Source of the DNA: an uncultured Lachnospiraceae bacterium
GTDB lineage: Bacteria; Bacillota; Clostridia; Lachnospirales; Lachnospiraceae
DNA: 64,000 nucleotides
Assembly: GCA_947367855.1 (NCBI GenBank)
Contig: CANBFE010000002.1
Span: forward strand, 124,001 to 188,000
Reading direction: 5' to 3'
Of this stretch, positions 40,618 through 49,798 are shown one piece after another (positions within the stretch are counted from its first letter, which is position 1; the number at the start of each line of letters is the position of its first letter). The notes beneath the pieces were generated by a model. That model did not search any database and was not told where the DNA came from. It worked only from the letters and a program-made list of their open reading frames with translations. The position numbers were made by a program, and so were the translations under genes.

Positions 40618-41589
40618 ATGAAATTAGGAGTATTGACAGTGGCTCTGGGAGATCTGCCCTTTGAGGAGGCATGCAGGTTTCTGTCGGAGAGAGGCGTGCA
40701 GATGGTGGAGATCGGCTGCGGAGGATTTCCCGGAAAGGCCCACTGCGACGCTGCGGAGCTTCTGGCGGACGAAAGAAAGCGGGAGGCGTTTCTGGAGACC
40801 CTGGACAGGTATCATCTGCAGATCAGCGCCCTGAGCAGCCATGGCAACATGGTGCATCCGGACCCGAAGGTTGCAAGGCATTATGAGACAGATTTTACCA
40901 ATGCCATTCTGTTGGCGGAGAAGCTGAATGTGCCGGTGGTAAACACTTTTTCAGGATGCCCGGGCGGAAGTCCGGAGGACAGGACGCCAAACTGGGTTAC
41001 CTGTCCCTGGCCGGATGATTTCAGCCGGATTCTGGAGTATCAGTGGGAGGAAGTACTGATTCCCTACTGGAAGGAGAAGGCAGCCTTTGCGGAGGCCCAC
41101 GGCGTTTCCAGGATAGCCCTGGAACTGCATCCGGGATTCTGCGTGTACAATACCAAGACGCTTCTCCGTCTGCGCAGGGAGGCAGGGCCTCAGATCGGAG
41201 CCAACTTTGATCCCAGTCATCTGATCTGGCAGGGAATGGACCCGGGAGTCTGCATCCGGGAACTGGGCAGGGAGAACGCTATTTTTCATTTCCATGCCAA
41301 GGACACAGGAATCGATGCCAGAAATGCATCGGTTAACGGCGTGCTGGATACCACCCATTACGGGGAGGAGCAGGAGCGGTCCTGGATTTTCCGCACGGTT
41401 GGTTATGGACACGGGGAAGACTACTGGAAGAACATTATTTCACAGCTGCGGATGACAGGATACGACTATGCCATCAGCATTGAGCATGAAGACGGTCTGA
41501 TGTCCGGCAAAGAGGGACTGGAGAAAGCCATCAGTTTCCTGAAAAACGTGCTGATTTACGAGGACAGAGGGGCTATGTACTGGGCATAA
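40618..41589 (+). CDS. Sugar phosphate isomerase/epimerase (TIM barrel)
   Basis: A 323-residue AP-endonuclease-2-fold barrel enzyme. Metal-binding acidic/His residues are in ALELHPGF, ANFDPSHLIW, FHFHAKD and ISIEHED, the pattern of xylose-isomerase-like enzymes acting on sugars, keto-sugars or inositols. It is first in a four-gene operon under an AraC regulator. GGAGGAAGG lies before the start. Together with the two dehydrogenases it may isomerise or split a 3-keto-sugar; the real substrate is unknown. Confidence 0.9.
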   Translation: MKLGVLTVALGDLPFEEACRFLSERGVQMVEIGCGGFPGKAHCDAAELLADERKREAFLETLDRYHLQISALSSHGNMVHPDPKVARHYETDFTNAILLAEKLNVPVVNTFSGCPGGSPEDRTPNWVTCPWPDDFSRILEYQWEEVLIPYWKEKAAFAEAHGVSRIALELHPGFCVYNTKTLLRLRREAGPQIGANFDPSHLIWQGMDPGVCIRELGRENAIFHFHAKDTGIDARNASVNGVLDTTHYGEEQERSWIFRTVGYGHGEDYWKNIISQLRMTGYDYAISIEHEDGLMSGKEGLEKAISFLKNVLIYEDRGAMYWA

Positions 41590-41651
41590 CGCTCATGGAA
41601 CTGTGCCCCGGATGAGGAGAGCAGGCCCGGGCAGGGCAGGGAGGTATTGCT

Positions 41652-42701
41652 ATGAAGCATAAAATGGCCATCGTGGGTTTTGGAGGAATGGCAGGCTGGC
41701 ACTATGATGAGATCCAGACCATTGAGGATCTGGAAGTGGCCGGAATCTGGGATATCAGGGAGGAGAGACGGAGCTTTGCGGCGGAGAAGGGAATTCATGT
41801 GTACGCCGGGCTTGAGGAGCTGTTGGCGGACCCGGAGACGGATCTGGTGCTCATTGCCACTCCAAATGATGTGCATAAACCAGTGGCCATTGCAGCCATG
41901 AGAGCGGGCAAGAATGTAGTCAGTGAAAAACCGGTTACATTGAGCTCGGAAGATCTGCAGGAAATGATCCGGGTATCGGAAGAAACGGGACGTTTCCTCA
42001 CCGTTCATCAGAACAGACGGTGGGACGAAGATTTTTTGACGGTTAAAAAGATTCTGGAAGAGGGAAAGCTGGGTGAACTCTTCCGTGTGGAATCCAGGGT
42101 TCACGGTTCCAGGGGGATTCCGGGGGACTGGAGACAGGAGAAGGAGCACGGCGGCGGTATGATTCTGGACTGGGGAGTGCATCTTCTGGATCAGATGCTG
42201 CTGCTGTTAGGGGATGTGCCGCTTTGCAGAGTTTATGCCACTGTGACCCATGTGACAAACCAGCTGGTGGACGACGGTTTCTATGCGGAGCTGACTTTTG
42301 CCAACGGCGTTACCGCTTTGGTGGAGGTGGGAACTAGCAATTTCGTTTCTCTTCCCAGGTGGTATGTACTGGGCACGGACGGAACGGCTGTGATAGAGGA
42401 CTGGAATCTGAAAGGAAGGATTGTGCGGGCATCCGGCGTGGATGAGAAGGACGTGACTCCGGTGATTACCGCTGCAGGCCTGACCAAGACCATGGCTCCG
42501 AGACGGGACGACAGTATCTTCATGGAGGAACTGCCTGTGGTGAAGAGCGACGTAAGAGAATTTTACCACAATGTGATGGCAGTCATGGAGGGCAGGGAGG
42601 AAAGCAGGATCCGGCTGCCCCAGGTCATGCGGGTGATGAAGCTGATGGAAGCCATTGAGAAATCCGCGGAGACAGGGGAAGCCGTGCGTTTTGAACAGTG
42701 A
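41652..42701 (+). CDS. Gfo/Idh/MocA family oxidoreductase 1
   Basis: A 349-residue NAD(P)-dependent sugar dehydrogenase. The Rossmann loop GFGGMAGWH is at the N-terminus, the catalytic-lysine motif EKPV at 92-95 and the DWGVHLLDQ segment carries the active-site Asp/His. Such enzymes oxidise hydroxyls of sugars, inositols or glycosides, often at C3. It differs widely from the next gene, so the pair may act in sequence (oxidation, later reduction). GGGAGG lies before the start. Confidence 0.92.
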   Translation: MKHKMAIVGFGGMAGWHYDEIQTIEDLEVAGIWDIREERRSFAAEKGIHVYAGLEELLADPETDLVLIATPNDVHKPVAIAAMRAGKNVVSEKPVTLSSEDLQEMIRVSEETGRFLTVHQNRRWDEDFLTVKKILEEGKLGELFRVESRVHGSRGIPGDWRQEKEHGGGMILDWGVHLLDQMLLLLGDVPLCRVYATVTHVTNQLVDDGFYAELTFANGVTALVEVGTSNFVSLPRWYVLGTDGTAVIEDWNLKGRIVRASGVDEKDVTPVITAAGLTKTMAPRRDDSIFMEELPVVKSDVREFYHNVMAVMEGREESRIRLPQVMRVMKLMEAIEKSAETGEAVRFEQ

Positions 42702-42761
42702 GCAGGAAAATAACAGGCAGAACCGGGCAGAGAACCCGGAAGAAACAGGAGGTATGAGGAA

Positions 42762-43835
42762 ATGAGGAAATTAAAGGTAGGCGTGGTAGGCTGTGGAGGT
42801 ATCGCAAACGGAAAGCATCTTCCCGCCATGAAGAGAAACGGAAACTTTGAAATCGTGGCATTCTGTGACCTGATTGAGGAGAGGGCGCAGAAGGCGAAAG
42901 CCGAGTATGGCGCGGAGGACGCAAGGGTTTACACGGACTATACGGAGCTTTTGAAGGAAGATGTGGAGGCGGTTTATGTGCTGACCCCCAACAGCTCCCA
43001 TGCCCCCATCAGCATTGCTGCCATGGAAGCGGGCAAAAATGTTATGTGCGAGAAGCCCATGGCTAAGACCTATGCGGAGGCAAAGGCCATGGTGGAAACA
43101 GCAGAGCGCACCGGAAAGATACTGACCATCGGTTACCAGAGCCGTTATCGCGCTGATTCCGCCTATCTGAAGAGCGCCTGCGAAAACGGGGAACTGGGAG
43201 AGATCTACTATGCCAAGGCCCACGCGCTGCGCAGAAGGGCTGTTCCCACTTGGGGCGTATTTCTGGATGCGGAGAAGCAGGGAGGCGGTCCGCTGATCGA
43301 TATCGGCACCCATGCCCTGGACCTCACCCTCTGGATGATGGACAATTACGAGCCGGAGATGGTCATGGGCTCTGTATACCGCAAGCTGGCGGACCAGAAA
43401 AATACCGGGAATGCCTGGGGAGACTGGGATCCGGAGGTTTACACGGTGGAGGACTCCGCTTTCGGCTTTATCCGCATGAAAAACGGAGCAACCATCGTTC
43501 TGGAATCCTCCTGGGCTTTGAACACCCTGGATACCAGGGAGGCCCAGACTACTCTGTGCGGAACCAGGGCAGGCGCGGACATGGCGGACGGCCTGCGGAT
43601 CAACCGTGTAAACCACAGCAGACAGTGCGTGGAGAAGCCTGATCTGGCAGCAGGCGGCGTGGCTTTTTACGACGGTGTCTCAGAGAAGCCCGACGACGTG
43701 GAACAGCGCGTTTTCTATAATGCCATCGTAAACGGTGCGGAGCTGACTGTGAAGCCCAGACAGGCCATGGTGGTAACCCAGATTCTGGAGGCTATTTATG
43801 AGTCCGGAAAAACCGGAAAAGCAATATACTTTTAA
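42762..43835 (+). CDS. Gfo/Idh/MocA family oxidoreductase 2
   Basis: A 357-residue NAD(P)-dependent dehydrogenase. GCGGIANGKH at the N-terminus, EKPM at 97-100 and IDIGTHALDL with the catalytic Asp and His. The C-terminal domain has AVPTWGVFLDAEKQGGGP before the catalytic Asp, a feature of the larger glycoside-oxidising members. It follows the first dehydrogenase by 60 bp and precedes the second isomerase by 14 bp, so coexpression is near certain. Confidence 0.92.
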   Translation: MRKLKVGVVGCGGIANGKHLPAMKRNGNFEIVAFCDLIEERAQKAKAEYGAEDARVYTDYTELLKEDVEAVYVLTPNSSHAPISIAAMEAGKNVMCEKPMAKTYAEAKAMVETAERTGKILTIGYQSRYRADSAYLKSACENGELGEIYYAKAHALRRRAVPTWGVFLDAEKQGGGPLIDIGTHALDLTLWMMDNYEPEMVMGSVYRKLADQKNTGNAWGDWDPEVYTVEDSAFGFIRMKNGATIVLESSWALNTLDTREAQTTLCGTRAGADMADGLRINRVNHSRQCVEKPDLAAGGVAFYDGVSEKPDDVEQRVFYNAIVNGAELTVKPRQAMVVTQILEAIYESGKTGKAIYF

Positions 43836-43849
43836 AGGAGCATAAAAAT

Positions 43850-44626
43850 ATGAAATTAGGAAGAATTGCATGGTTTGAGGAAGAGGATTTTAAGAGCGCA
43901 AAAGAGCGCGGCATGGAATTTATTGAATTGGATGTAAATGACAGGGCAGAGACATTTCTGGAAAATGTGGAGGTGATCCGCAGCAGAAGCGAGAGTTATG
44001 GGATTCCTGTGGGTGCCGTGGGCAGATGGGGCAGCGACCGGATCTGCAGGGACGGCATCTGCCAGAAGGAACTGGAGCTGGAGCACAGGCTTATTGATGC
44101 AACGGCTGCATTGGGCTGTGATGTCTATATTACCGGCTGCAATTATGTAGAGGAGCTGTCTTATTATGAAAACTGCAGCTTTGCCATTGCATATTTTGAG
44201 AAGCTGATCGCTTTTGGCAAAGAGAAGGGGGTTAAGATTGCCGTCTACAACTGCAGATGGAATAATTTTGTCTGCACGCCCATGGCATTTACCCTGATTC
44301 ACGGTTATCTGAAGGATTTGTACATAAAATACGATCCCTCCCACTGCATCTATGACGGCGGGGATTATCTGAAGGAGGCCAGGGACTGGGGTGACCGTTT
44401 CCTTCATGTCCATCTGAAGGGATCTCTGGTAATAGACGGGGAGAGGTATGACGATCCGCCTGCAGGCCTGGATCAGACAAACTGGGGCGCATTTCTGGCT
44501 ATTCTTCATGCAAAGGGATATGACAGGGCTCTGAGCATTGAGCCCCACTCCGCCAACTGGAAGGACGAACTGGGAGAGCGGGGAATCGATTATACCATCC
44601 GCTATTTCCGCAGCCTGCTGTTATAA
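43850..44626 (+). CDS. Sugar phosphate isomerase/epimerase 2
   Basis: A 258-residue TIM-barrel enzyme, distinct from the first in the operon. KIAVYNCRWNNF, IKYDPSHCIYDGG, FLHVHLKGS and LSIEPHSANW contain the expected metal ligands. It could epimerise or dehydrate a keto-sugar. It is the last gene; a terminator follows at 44646. No transporter or kinase is in the operon, so the substrate must arrive by another route. Confidence 0.9.
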   Translation: MKLGRIAWFEEEDFKSAKERGMEFIELDVNDRAETFLENVEVIRSRSESYGIPVGAVGRWGSDRICRDGICQKELELEHRLIDATAALGCDVYITGCNYVEELSYYENCSFAIAYFEKLIAFGKEKGVKIAVYNCRWNNFVCTPMAFTLIHGYLKDLYIKYDPSHCIYDGGDYLKEARDWGDRFLHVHLKGSLVIDGERYDDPPAGLDQTNWGAFLAILHAKGYDRALSIEPHSANWKDELGERGIDYTIRYFRSLLL

Positions 44627-44645
44627 GAAGGAGCAGACATAATAC

Positions 44646-44692
44646 AGGACAGGATCGGGATCTGGAAACAGTTCCCGTATCCTGTCCTTTTG
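44646..44692 (+). terminator. Terminator after the sugar operon
   Basis: AGGACAGGATCGGGA (44646-44660) pairs with TCCCGTATCCTGTCCT (44673-44688) with one bulge, followed by TT and a short T-run. It lies between this operon and the convergent holA and may serve both. Confidence 0.8.
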
Positions 44693-44696
44693 TCAT

Positions 44697-45674
44697 TTAC
44701 TGAAACACTGATAAAATCAGGATCTCCACACTCATCCTGTCATCCATCCGGCCGGTTTTTACCGCTTCTTCCGCCTCCACGCTCTTTTCCACGGCCCTGC
44801 GCAGGACAGAAGACCTAAAGCGGGAGGCCTGGGACAGGTATTTTCCCGCTATGAAAGGGGGAACGCCGATTTTGGAACCGATGGCGCGGTTGTCGAACCC
44901 CCTGTTTTTCAGTTCCTTTACCTGAAGCAGCATATTGCACTGCCTTGCAATCAGGAAGAGGATGCGCATGGGCGGTTCCTTCAGGGCCAGAAGATCGTAG
45001 TACAGTTCAAGGGCCTGTTTCGGCTGCCGCAGCGCCACTGCGTTGATCATGTCAAAAATGTGGTTGCTGATACGGGTGGTACAGATGGTTTCCACATCCT
45101 GGGCAGTGATTATTTCCCTGTCCATTGTATAGCAGAGCAGTTTTTCCAGTTCCATCTGAATATTATCCATATCGGTTCCGGTTTTGGATAAAAGGAGAAG
45201 GATGGTTTCCTCCGTGGCTTTTTTCTTTTCCCGGTTCAGTATGCCGGCAATCCACCGCTTCAGCGTATTCTCGTCCTGGATGGCAAACTCCGCGGCATAC
45301 CCTCTGGACTGGACGGCCTTGTACAGTTTGCTGCGTTTGTCCACTTCGCTTTCCGTGAAGACAAAATAGGTGGTTTCACTGGGGCTTGCCAGATATTCGG
45401 CCATTTTTTCACCGCCGGACTTGAACAGGCCGCTGTCGGAGAGAAATATGACCCTGCGCTGCGCAAAAAAGGGCAGCGTCTCTGCCAGGTCTATGATGGC
45501 AGCGGTGTCAGTCCCACGCCCCTCATAAAAATGGACATTCATATTGTCCCCCTCTTCACAGAGGGCGTTCCGGAGTTTGTCCCTGTACTGTCTGCGCAGA
45601 TAGCGTTCTTCCCCGTGGAGAAGATAAACCTGGCGAAGCCTTCCCTGTTTGATATCTTCATTGATCTGTCTCAT
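44697..45674 (-). CDS. holA: DNA polymerase III subunit delta
   Basis: The clamp-loader subunit that opens the beta sliding clamp; 325 residues. The N-terminal part has VYLLHGEERYLRRQ, typical of HolA, followed by a degenerate AAA+ fold without Walker A. LSDSGLF, TFFVFTE-like and LLLQVKELKNRGFD segments also fit. In many Firmicutes holA follows comEC; here it lies 5 kb downstream in the opposite direction. Confidence 0.93.
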   Translation of the reverse strand: MRQINEDIKQGRLRQVYLLHGEERYLRRQYRDKLRNALCEEGDNMNVHFYEGRGTDTAAIIDLAETLPFFAQRRVIFLSDSGLFKSGGEKMAEYLASPSETTYFVFTESEVDKRSKLYKAVQSRGYAAEFAIQDENTLKRWIAGILNREKKKATEETILLLLSKTGTDMDNIQMELEKLLCYTMDREIITAQDVETICTTRISNHIFDMINAVALRQPKQALELYYDLLALKEPPMRILFLIARQCNMLLQVKELKNRGFDNRAIGSKIGVPPFIAGKYLSQASRFRSSVLRRAVEKSVEAEEAVKTGRMDDRMSVEILILSVFQ

Positions 45675-45721
45675 GGCAGCCTGCTCCCATCTGTTTTTAT
45701 GGCATATATGCTCTGGACAAT

Positions 45722-45727
45722 AGTATA
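45722..45727 (-). promoter_or_regulatory. Extended -10 promoter of holA
   Basis: On the minus strand TGC-TATACT (-10 at 45722-45727), an extended -10; no good -35 is visible. It lies 48 bp before holA. Confidence 0.4.
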
Positions 45728-45831
45728 GCAGAAAAAGCGTAATTTGGAAAGAGGCGCAAAATTAGGCGATAAAGTCAGAAATTCAGGGAATTTTATAAAA
45801 TTTTTTGAAAACATTGCAAATATACGGCGAA

Positions 45832-45869
45832 TCGGCACGTTACACGTACTTTTTTGACATATTGGCACG
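45832..45869. repeat. Direct repeats in the holA / Spo0A-like intergenic region
   Basis: TCGGCACG (45832-45839) and TTGGCACG (45862-45869) are spaced 30 bp apart. The whole 354-bp gap (45675-46028) otherwise holds the two divergent promoters and an A+T-rich stretch; no further gene is seen. Confidence 0.35.
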
Positions 45870-45889
45870 GAAATCGCGATGGTTTGGAG

Positions 45890-45919
45890 TTGATGTATCA
45901 AACATTTCTCTTTTATAAT
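45890..45919 (+). promoter_or_regulatory. Promoter of the Spo0A-like gene
   Basis: TTGATG (45890-45895), an 18-bp spacer, and TATAAT (45914-45919). It gives a leader of about 100 nt. Confidence 0.55.
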
Positions 45920-46028
45920 GGGAAAGGACGAATTTAGACAATTTGTGTGATGATCTACAACAAATTTAAAAATGTTTTCCGTGACAGAGAGCTGGGCGGA
46001 GGGCAAAGCGGGAATGAGGAGGTAGTTG

Positions 46029-46550
46029 ATGGAACAGCTGAATATTACGGCTACAAAGGATAATGAGAAGATTTACAAAATTCTGGGTGATTTGATGAAC
46101 GGGGACAAGGAATTTCAGATAATGATCACTGTGCCTTCCGGAAAAAGCGAGAACAGGAAAAATGCAGCTCCGGAGGCTCCAAAACCAACAGTGGAGCGCG
46201 ATCTGGAACAGGATGTAACGGATATGATACATGAGATCGGTGTTCCGGCACATATTAAAGGGTACCAGTATCTGAGGGAAGCCATTATGATGGCTGTGGA
46301 CGATCCGGGAATGATCAGTTCCATCACCAAGATTCTATATCCCACCATAGCGAAACGGTTCCAGACTACATCCAGTCGTGTGGAACGCGCCATACGCCAT
46401 GCCATAGAAGTGGCGTGGAGCAGAGGAAGAATGGAAACCCTGGACGCATTGTTCGGATATACCATTGATACGGGAAAGGGCAAGCCCACAAACTCGGAAT
46501 TTATTGCCCTGATTGCGGACAGAATAAGACTTTCCTATCGTATGCAGTGA
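46029..46550 (+). CDS. Stand-alone Spo0A C-terminal DNA-binding domain protein
   Basis: A 173-residue protein. Residues about 57-173 are the Spo0A effector domain: MIHEIGVPAHIKGYQYLREA, SITKILYPTIAKRF, then RVERAIRHAIEVAWSRG (recognition helix) and KPTNSEFIALIADRIRL. Residues 1-56 are not a receiver; there is no phospho-acceptor Asp pocket. It therefore should bind 0A boxes without phosphorelay control, or compete with full-length Spo0A. ATG 46029 has GAGGAGG 6 nt upstream. glgA follows in the same direction. Confidence 0.92.
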   Translation: MEQLNITATKDNEKIYKILGDLMNGDKEFQIMITVPSGKSENRKNAAPEAPKPTVERDLEQDVTDMIHEIGVPAHIKGYQYLREAIMMAVDDPGMISSITKILYPTIAKRFQTTSSRVERAIRHAIEVAWSRGRMETLDALFGYTIDTGKGKPTNSEFIALIADRIRLSYRMQ

Positions 46551-46568
46551 AAAAGCAAAAGAAAGACT

Positions 46569-46596
46569 TTCCACTGAACCATAAATGTTGTATAAT
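46569..46596 (+). promoter_or_regulatory. glgA promoter
   Basis: TTCCAC (46569-46574), a 16-bp spacer, and TATAAT (46591-46596), 45 bp before glgA. Confidence 0.5.
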
Positions 46597-46641
46597 GGAG
46601 GTGATAACATATTTTGAAGCAGCGGTCAGTGGAGGTTTCCG

Positions 46642-48087
46642 ATGAAAAAAATTCTTTTTGCGGCATCAGAGGGAGTACCCTTTATCAAGACAGGTGGTTT
46701 GGCGGATGTAGTGGGCTCCCTGCCGAAATGTGTTGACAGGCAGTATTTTGACGTAAGAGTCATCATTCCGAAGTATGCCTGCATGAAGCAGGAAATGAAG
46801 GACAGGATGAAGTATGTGACTCATTTTTACATGGATTTCAACTGGACAAGCGTGTATGTGGGTGTGTTTGAAGCTGAGGTGGACGGGGTGCATTATTATT
46901 TTATTGATAATGAGCACTACTTCAGCGGCGACAAGGTTTATACCGATGACCAGAAATGGGAGATCGAGAGATATGCATACTTTTCAAAGGCTGTGCTTTC
47001 CGTGCTGCCTACAATAGGCTTCCAGCCGGATGTGGTTCACTGCCATGACTGGCAGACGGGACTGATTCCCGTATACATGAAGGAGCGGTTCCGGGCCGGG
47101 GAATTCTACCAGAGGATGAAGTCCGTTATTACCATCCATAATCTGAAGTTCCAGGGAAAGTGGGATACCAAGACTGTGAGAAGCATCACAGGGCTGTCGG
47201 ATTATTTCTTCACTTCCGATAAACTGGAGGCTTATAAGGACGCAAATCTGCTCAAGGGGGGCATTGTCTACGCGGATGCGGTTACAACGGTCAGCGCCAC
47301 CTATGCAGAGGAGATCAAAACTCCCTTCTATGGGGAGGGGCTGGACGGACTGCTCCGGGCCAGAAGCGGCGACCTGAGGGGCATTGTCAACGGCATTGAT
47401 TACGATGAATTCAATCCAAGTACGGATAAGCTGATCACGAATCCCTATGATGCGGCAAATTTCCGCAAGGAGAAGGTGAAGAACAAACATGCCCTTCAGC
47501 AGGAACTGGGCCTGAAGGTTGATGATAAGAAGATGATGATAGGCGTGGTGTCCAGGCTTACGGACCAGAAGGGATTTGACCTCATCGCCTATGTGATGGA
47601 TGAATTGTGCCAGGATGACATACAGCTTGTGGTTCTGGGAACAGGGGAAGAGCGTTACGAGAATATGTTCCGTCACTTTGACTGGAAGTATAATGACAAG
47701 GTTTCGGCCAATATTTATTATTCCAACCCTCTGTCCCACAAGATATACGCTGCCTGTGACGCCTTCCTGATGCCATCCCTGTTTGAGCCCTGCGGGTTAA
47801 GCCAGCTCATGGCCCTGCGCTACGGCACAATTCCCATTGTAAGGGAGACGGGAGGACTGAAGGACACCGTGGAATCCTTTAATGAGTATGAGAGCACGGG
47901 AACCGGCTTCAGCTTTACCAATTACAATGCCCATGAAATGTTGAGTGCGATCCGTTACGCGGAACAGATTTATTATGACAAAAAGCGCGAATGGAACAAA
48001 ATGGTTGACAGGGCCATGGCGGCAGATTTTTCATGGCATGTGTCTGCGGCCAGGTATCAGGAAATGTATGATTGGCTGATAGGTTAA
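46642..48087 (+). CDS. glgA: Glycogen synthase (ADP-glucose type, GT5)
   Basis: Adds glucose from ADP-glucose to alpha-1,4-glucan; 481 residues. The N-terminal KTGGLADV (K16) binds ADP-glucose; HCHDWQTGL and the C-terminal PSLFEPCGLSQL with ETGGLKDTV are GT5 motifs. GGAGG lies 6 nt upstream. No glgB, glgC or glgP are adjacent, so it is a solitary gene. Glycogen-like granulose in clostridia is formed at sporulation onset, which makes the neighbouring Spo0A-like gene noteworthy. Confidence 0.95.
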   Translation: MKKILFAASEGVPFIKTGGLADVVGSLPKCVDRQYFDVRVIIPKYACMKQEMKDRMKYVTHFYMDFNWTSVYVGVFEAEVDGVHYYFIDNEHYFSGDKVYTDDQKWEIERYAYFSKAVLSVLPTIGFQPDVVHCHDWQTGLIPVYMKERFRAGEFYQRMKSVITIHNLKFQGKWDTKTVRSITGLSDYFFTSDKLEAYKDANLLKGGIVYADAVTTVSATYAEEIKTPFYGEGLDGLLRARSGDLRGIVNGIDYDEFNPSTDKLITNPYDAANFRKEKVKNKHALQQELGLKVDDKKMMIGVVSRLTDQKGFDLIAYVMDELCQDDIQLVVLGTGEERYENMFRHFDWKYNDKVSANIYYSNPLSHKIYAACDAFLMPSLFEPCGLSQLMALRYGTIPIVRETGGLKDTVESFNEYESTGTGFSFTNYNAHEMLSAIRYAEQIYYDKKREWNKMVDRAMAADFSWHVSAARYQEMYDWLIG

Positions 48088-48091
48088 TACT

Positions 48092-49768
48092 ATGTCGGAT
48101 AACGATAACAGGAAGAACAGTTTTATAGTGCAGGCAGGTATTCTGGCAGCGGCCGGAATCATCAGCAGGATGATCGGGCTCCTCTACAGGGGCCCCCTGC
48201 ACAGTGTTATCGGGGACCTGGGGCTTGGGTATTATCAGTCGGCCCACAATTACTATACGATCATCCTGTTGATCTCATCCTACAGTATTCCTTCTGCCAT
48301 ATCCAAGGTGATAGCCCAGAAACTTGCCCTGCGGGAATACCGCAATGCCCACAGGATTTTCCGGTGTGCGCTCTGGTATGTTCTGGGGGTAGGGGGCGGG
48401 GCCAGTCTGCTGATGTTTTCCGGGGCCGGATTCCTGAACAGGGCGGAGGTCCTGTCCCTTCAGGAGGCGTCTGTGCTGCGGGCTTTTGCACCCACGATTT
48501 TTGCCTACGGCATTCTGGGAGTGCTGCGGGGATATTTCCAGGCCCACGGCAGTATGGTACAGACCTCGGTATCCCAGATACTGGAGCAGATCGCGAATGC
48601 AGTGGTCAGCGTGGGCGCCGCCTGTCTGCTGATACAGCTTGCCCTGGGGAGCATGGAGATTCCCGGGGATAAGGAGGGGCAGATTACCAGGGCTGCCCAG
48701 GGGGCTGTGGGAAGCGCTTTGGGGGCCGGGGCCGGTGTGTTGGTGGCATTGCTTTTTATGGCAGCCGTTTACATGCTGAACCGGGATACCATTAACAGAA
48801 GGATACAGAATGACAGACATGTGGGGACGGATTCCTACAAATCCATCATGCGGATGATCGTCATGGTTGTGACTCCCTTTATCTTAAGCACTGCGGTGTA
48901 TAATCTCAGCGGGACCGTCAATAACACGGTTTACACCCAGTGGTTTCCGGCAGTGCGCAAGCTTGATGAGGTGGTGGTCTATTCAAAATGGAGCGCTTTT
49001 TCCGGTCAGGCCCTGACGATCTCAAACATTCCCATTGCCTTTGCCACGGCCATGGCTTCGGCGATGATTCCGTCCGTGGCCAGGATGGTGTCCGCCAATG
49101 ACTGGGAGGGAGCCAGGGAGAAGATCGGACTGGCCGTGAAGACGGTCATGTTGATTTCCATTCCCTGTGCGGTGGGGCTGTTTGCCCTGGCGCGGCCGGT
49201 GACGGGACTTTTATTCCACAACACCCAGGAGACGGAGGACCTGGCAACACGCCTTCTGATGGCGCTTTCCATGTCCGTGGTTTTTTATGCCCTTTCCACC
49301 CTGAACAGTTCCATTCTGCAGGGGTTGGGGAAGGTGAACACCCCGATTTTCAATGCGGGAATTGCCCTGGCGGTGCAGACAGTCACAGCAGTGCTTCTGC
49401 TGCTGTTCACGGAGCTGGATCTCTACAGCATTGCCATTGCCAATACCCTGTATTCTGCCATTATGTGTCTGCTGAATCAGTGGGCTGTGCGGAAGGCGGC
49501 TGACTACAGGCAGGAAATACTAAAGACCTTTGTAATACCCATTCTGGCGTCGCTCTGTATGGGAGGGGCTGCATGGGCCATCTATGAAAGTCTGCTGCTG
49601 CTTACGTCCTCTCCCAGGATAGCGGTGGTTGCGGCGATTCTGCTGGCGGCAGTGGTGTACTTTGCAATGCTGCTTCTGATGCGGGGGATTTCGGAGGAAG
49701 AACTGAGAGGATTTCCCAAGGGACATCTGCTGGTCAGAGCGGCCAGGAAATGCCGTCTGATGAAATGA
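48092..49768 (+). CDS. SpoVB/MurJ-type lipid flippase
   Basis: A 558-residue membrane protein of the MVF/polysaccharide-transporter family with about 14 helices. The N-terminal ISRMIGLLYRGPL and the later YSIPSAISKVIAQKLA segments are typical of the SpoVB/YtgP subgroup, which flips lipid-linked cell-wall precursors; SpoVB is needed for spore cortex. Whether this copy is MurJ-like or sporulation-specific cannot be told from the sequence. It follows glgA by 4 bp. Confidence 0.88.
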   Translation: MSDNDNRKNSFIVQAGILAAAGIISRMIGLLYRGPLHSVIGDLGLGYYQSAHNYYTIILLISSYSIPSAISKVIAQKLALREYRNAHRIFRCALWYVLGVGGGASLLMFSGAGFLNRAEVLSLQEASVLRAFAPTIFAYGILGVLRGYFQAHGSMVQTSVSQILEQIANAVVSVGAACLLIQLALGSMEIPGDKEGQITRAAQGAVGSALGAGAGVLVALLFMAAVYMLNRDTINRRIQNDRHVGTDSYKSIMRMIVMVVTPFILSTAVYNLSGTVNNTVYTQWFPAVRKLDEVVVYSKWSAFSGQALTISNIPIAFATAMASAMIPSVARMVSANDWEGAREKIGLAVKTVMLISIPCAVGLFALARPVTGLLFHNTQETEDLATRLLMALSMSVVFYALSTLNSSILQGLGKVNTPIFNAGIALAVQTVTAVLLLLFTELDLYSIAIANTLYSAIMCLLNQWAVRKAADYRQEILKTFVIPILASLCMGGAAWAIYESLLLLTSSPRIAVVAAILLAAVVYFAMLLLMRGISEEELRGFPKGHLLVRAARKCRLMK

Positions 49769-49798
49769 GCCTGTGGAACCGGGCAGCGGAAACAGAAG

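Noticed and set aside
46597..46620. Perfect GGAGGTGAT ribosome site before glgA that might serve a leader peptide
   Set aside because: No ATG or GTG follows at proper spacing; the only TTG frame overlaps glgA and resembles no protein.
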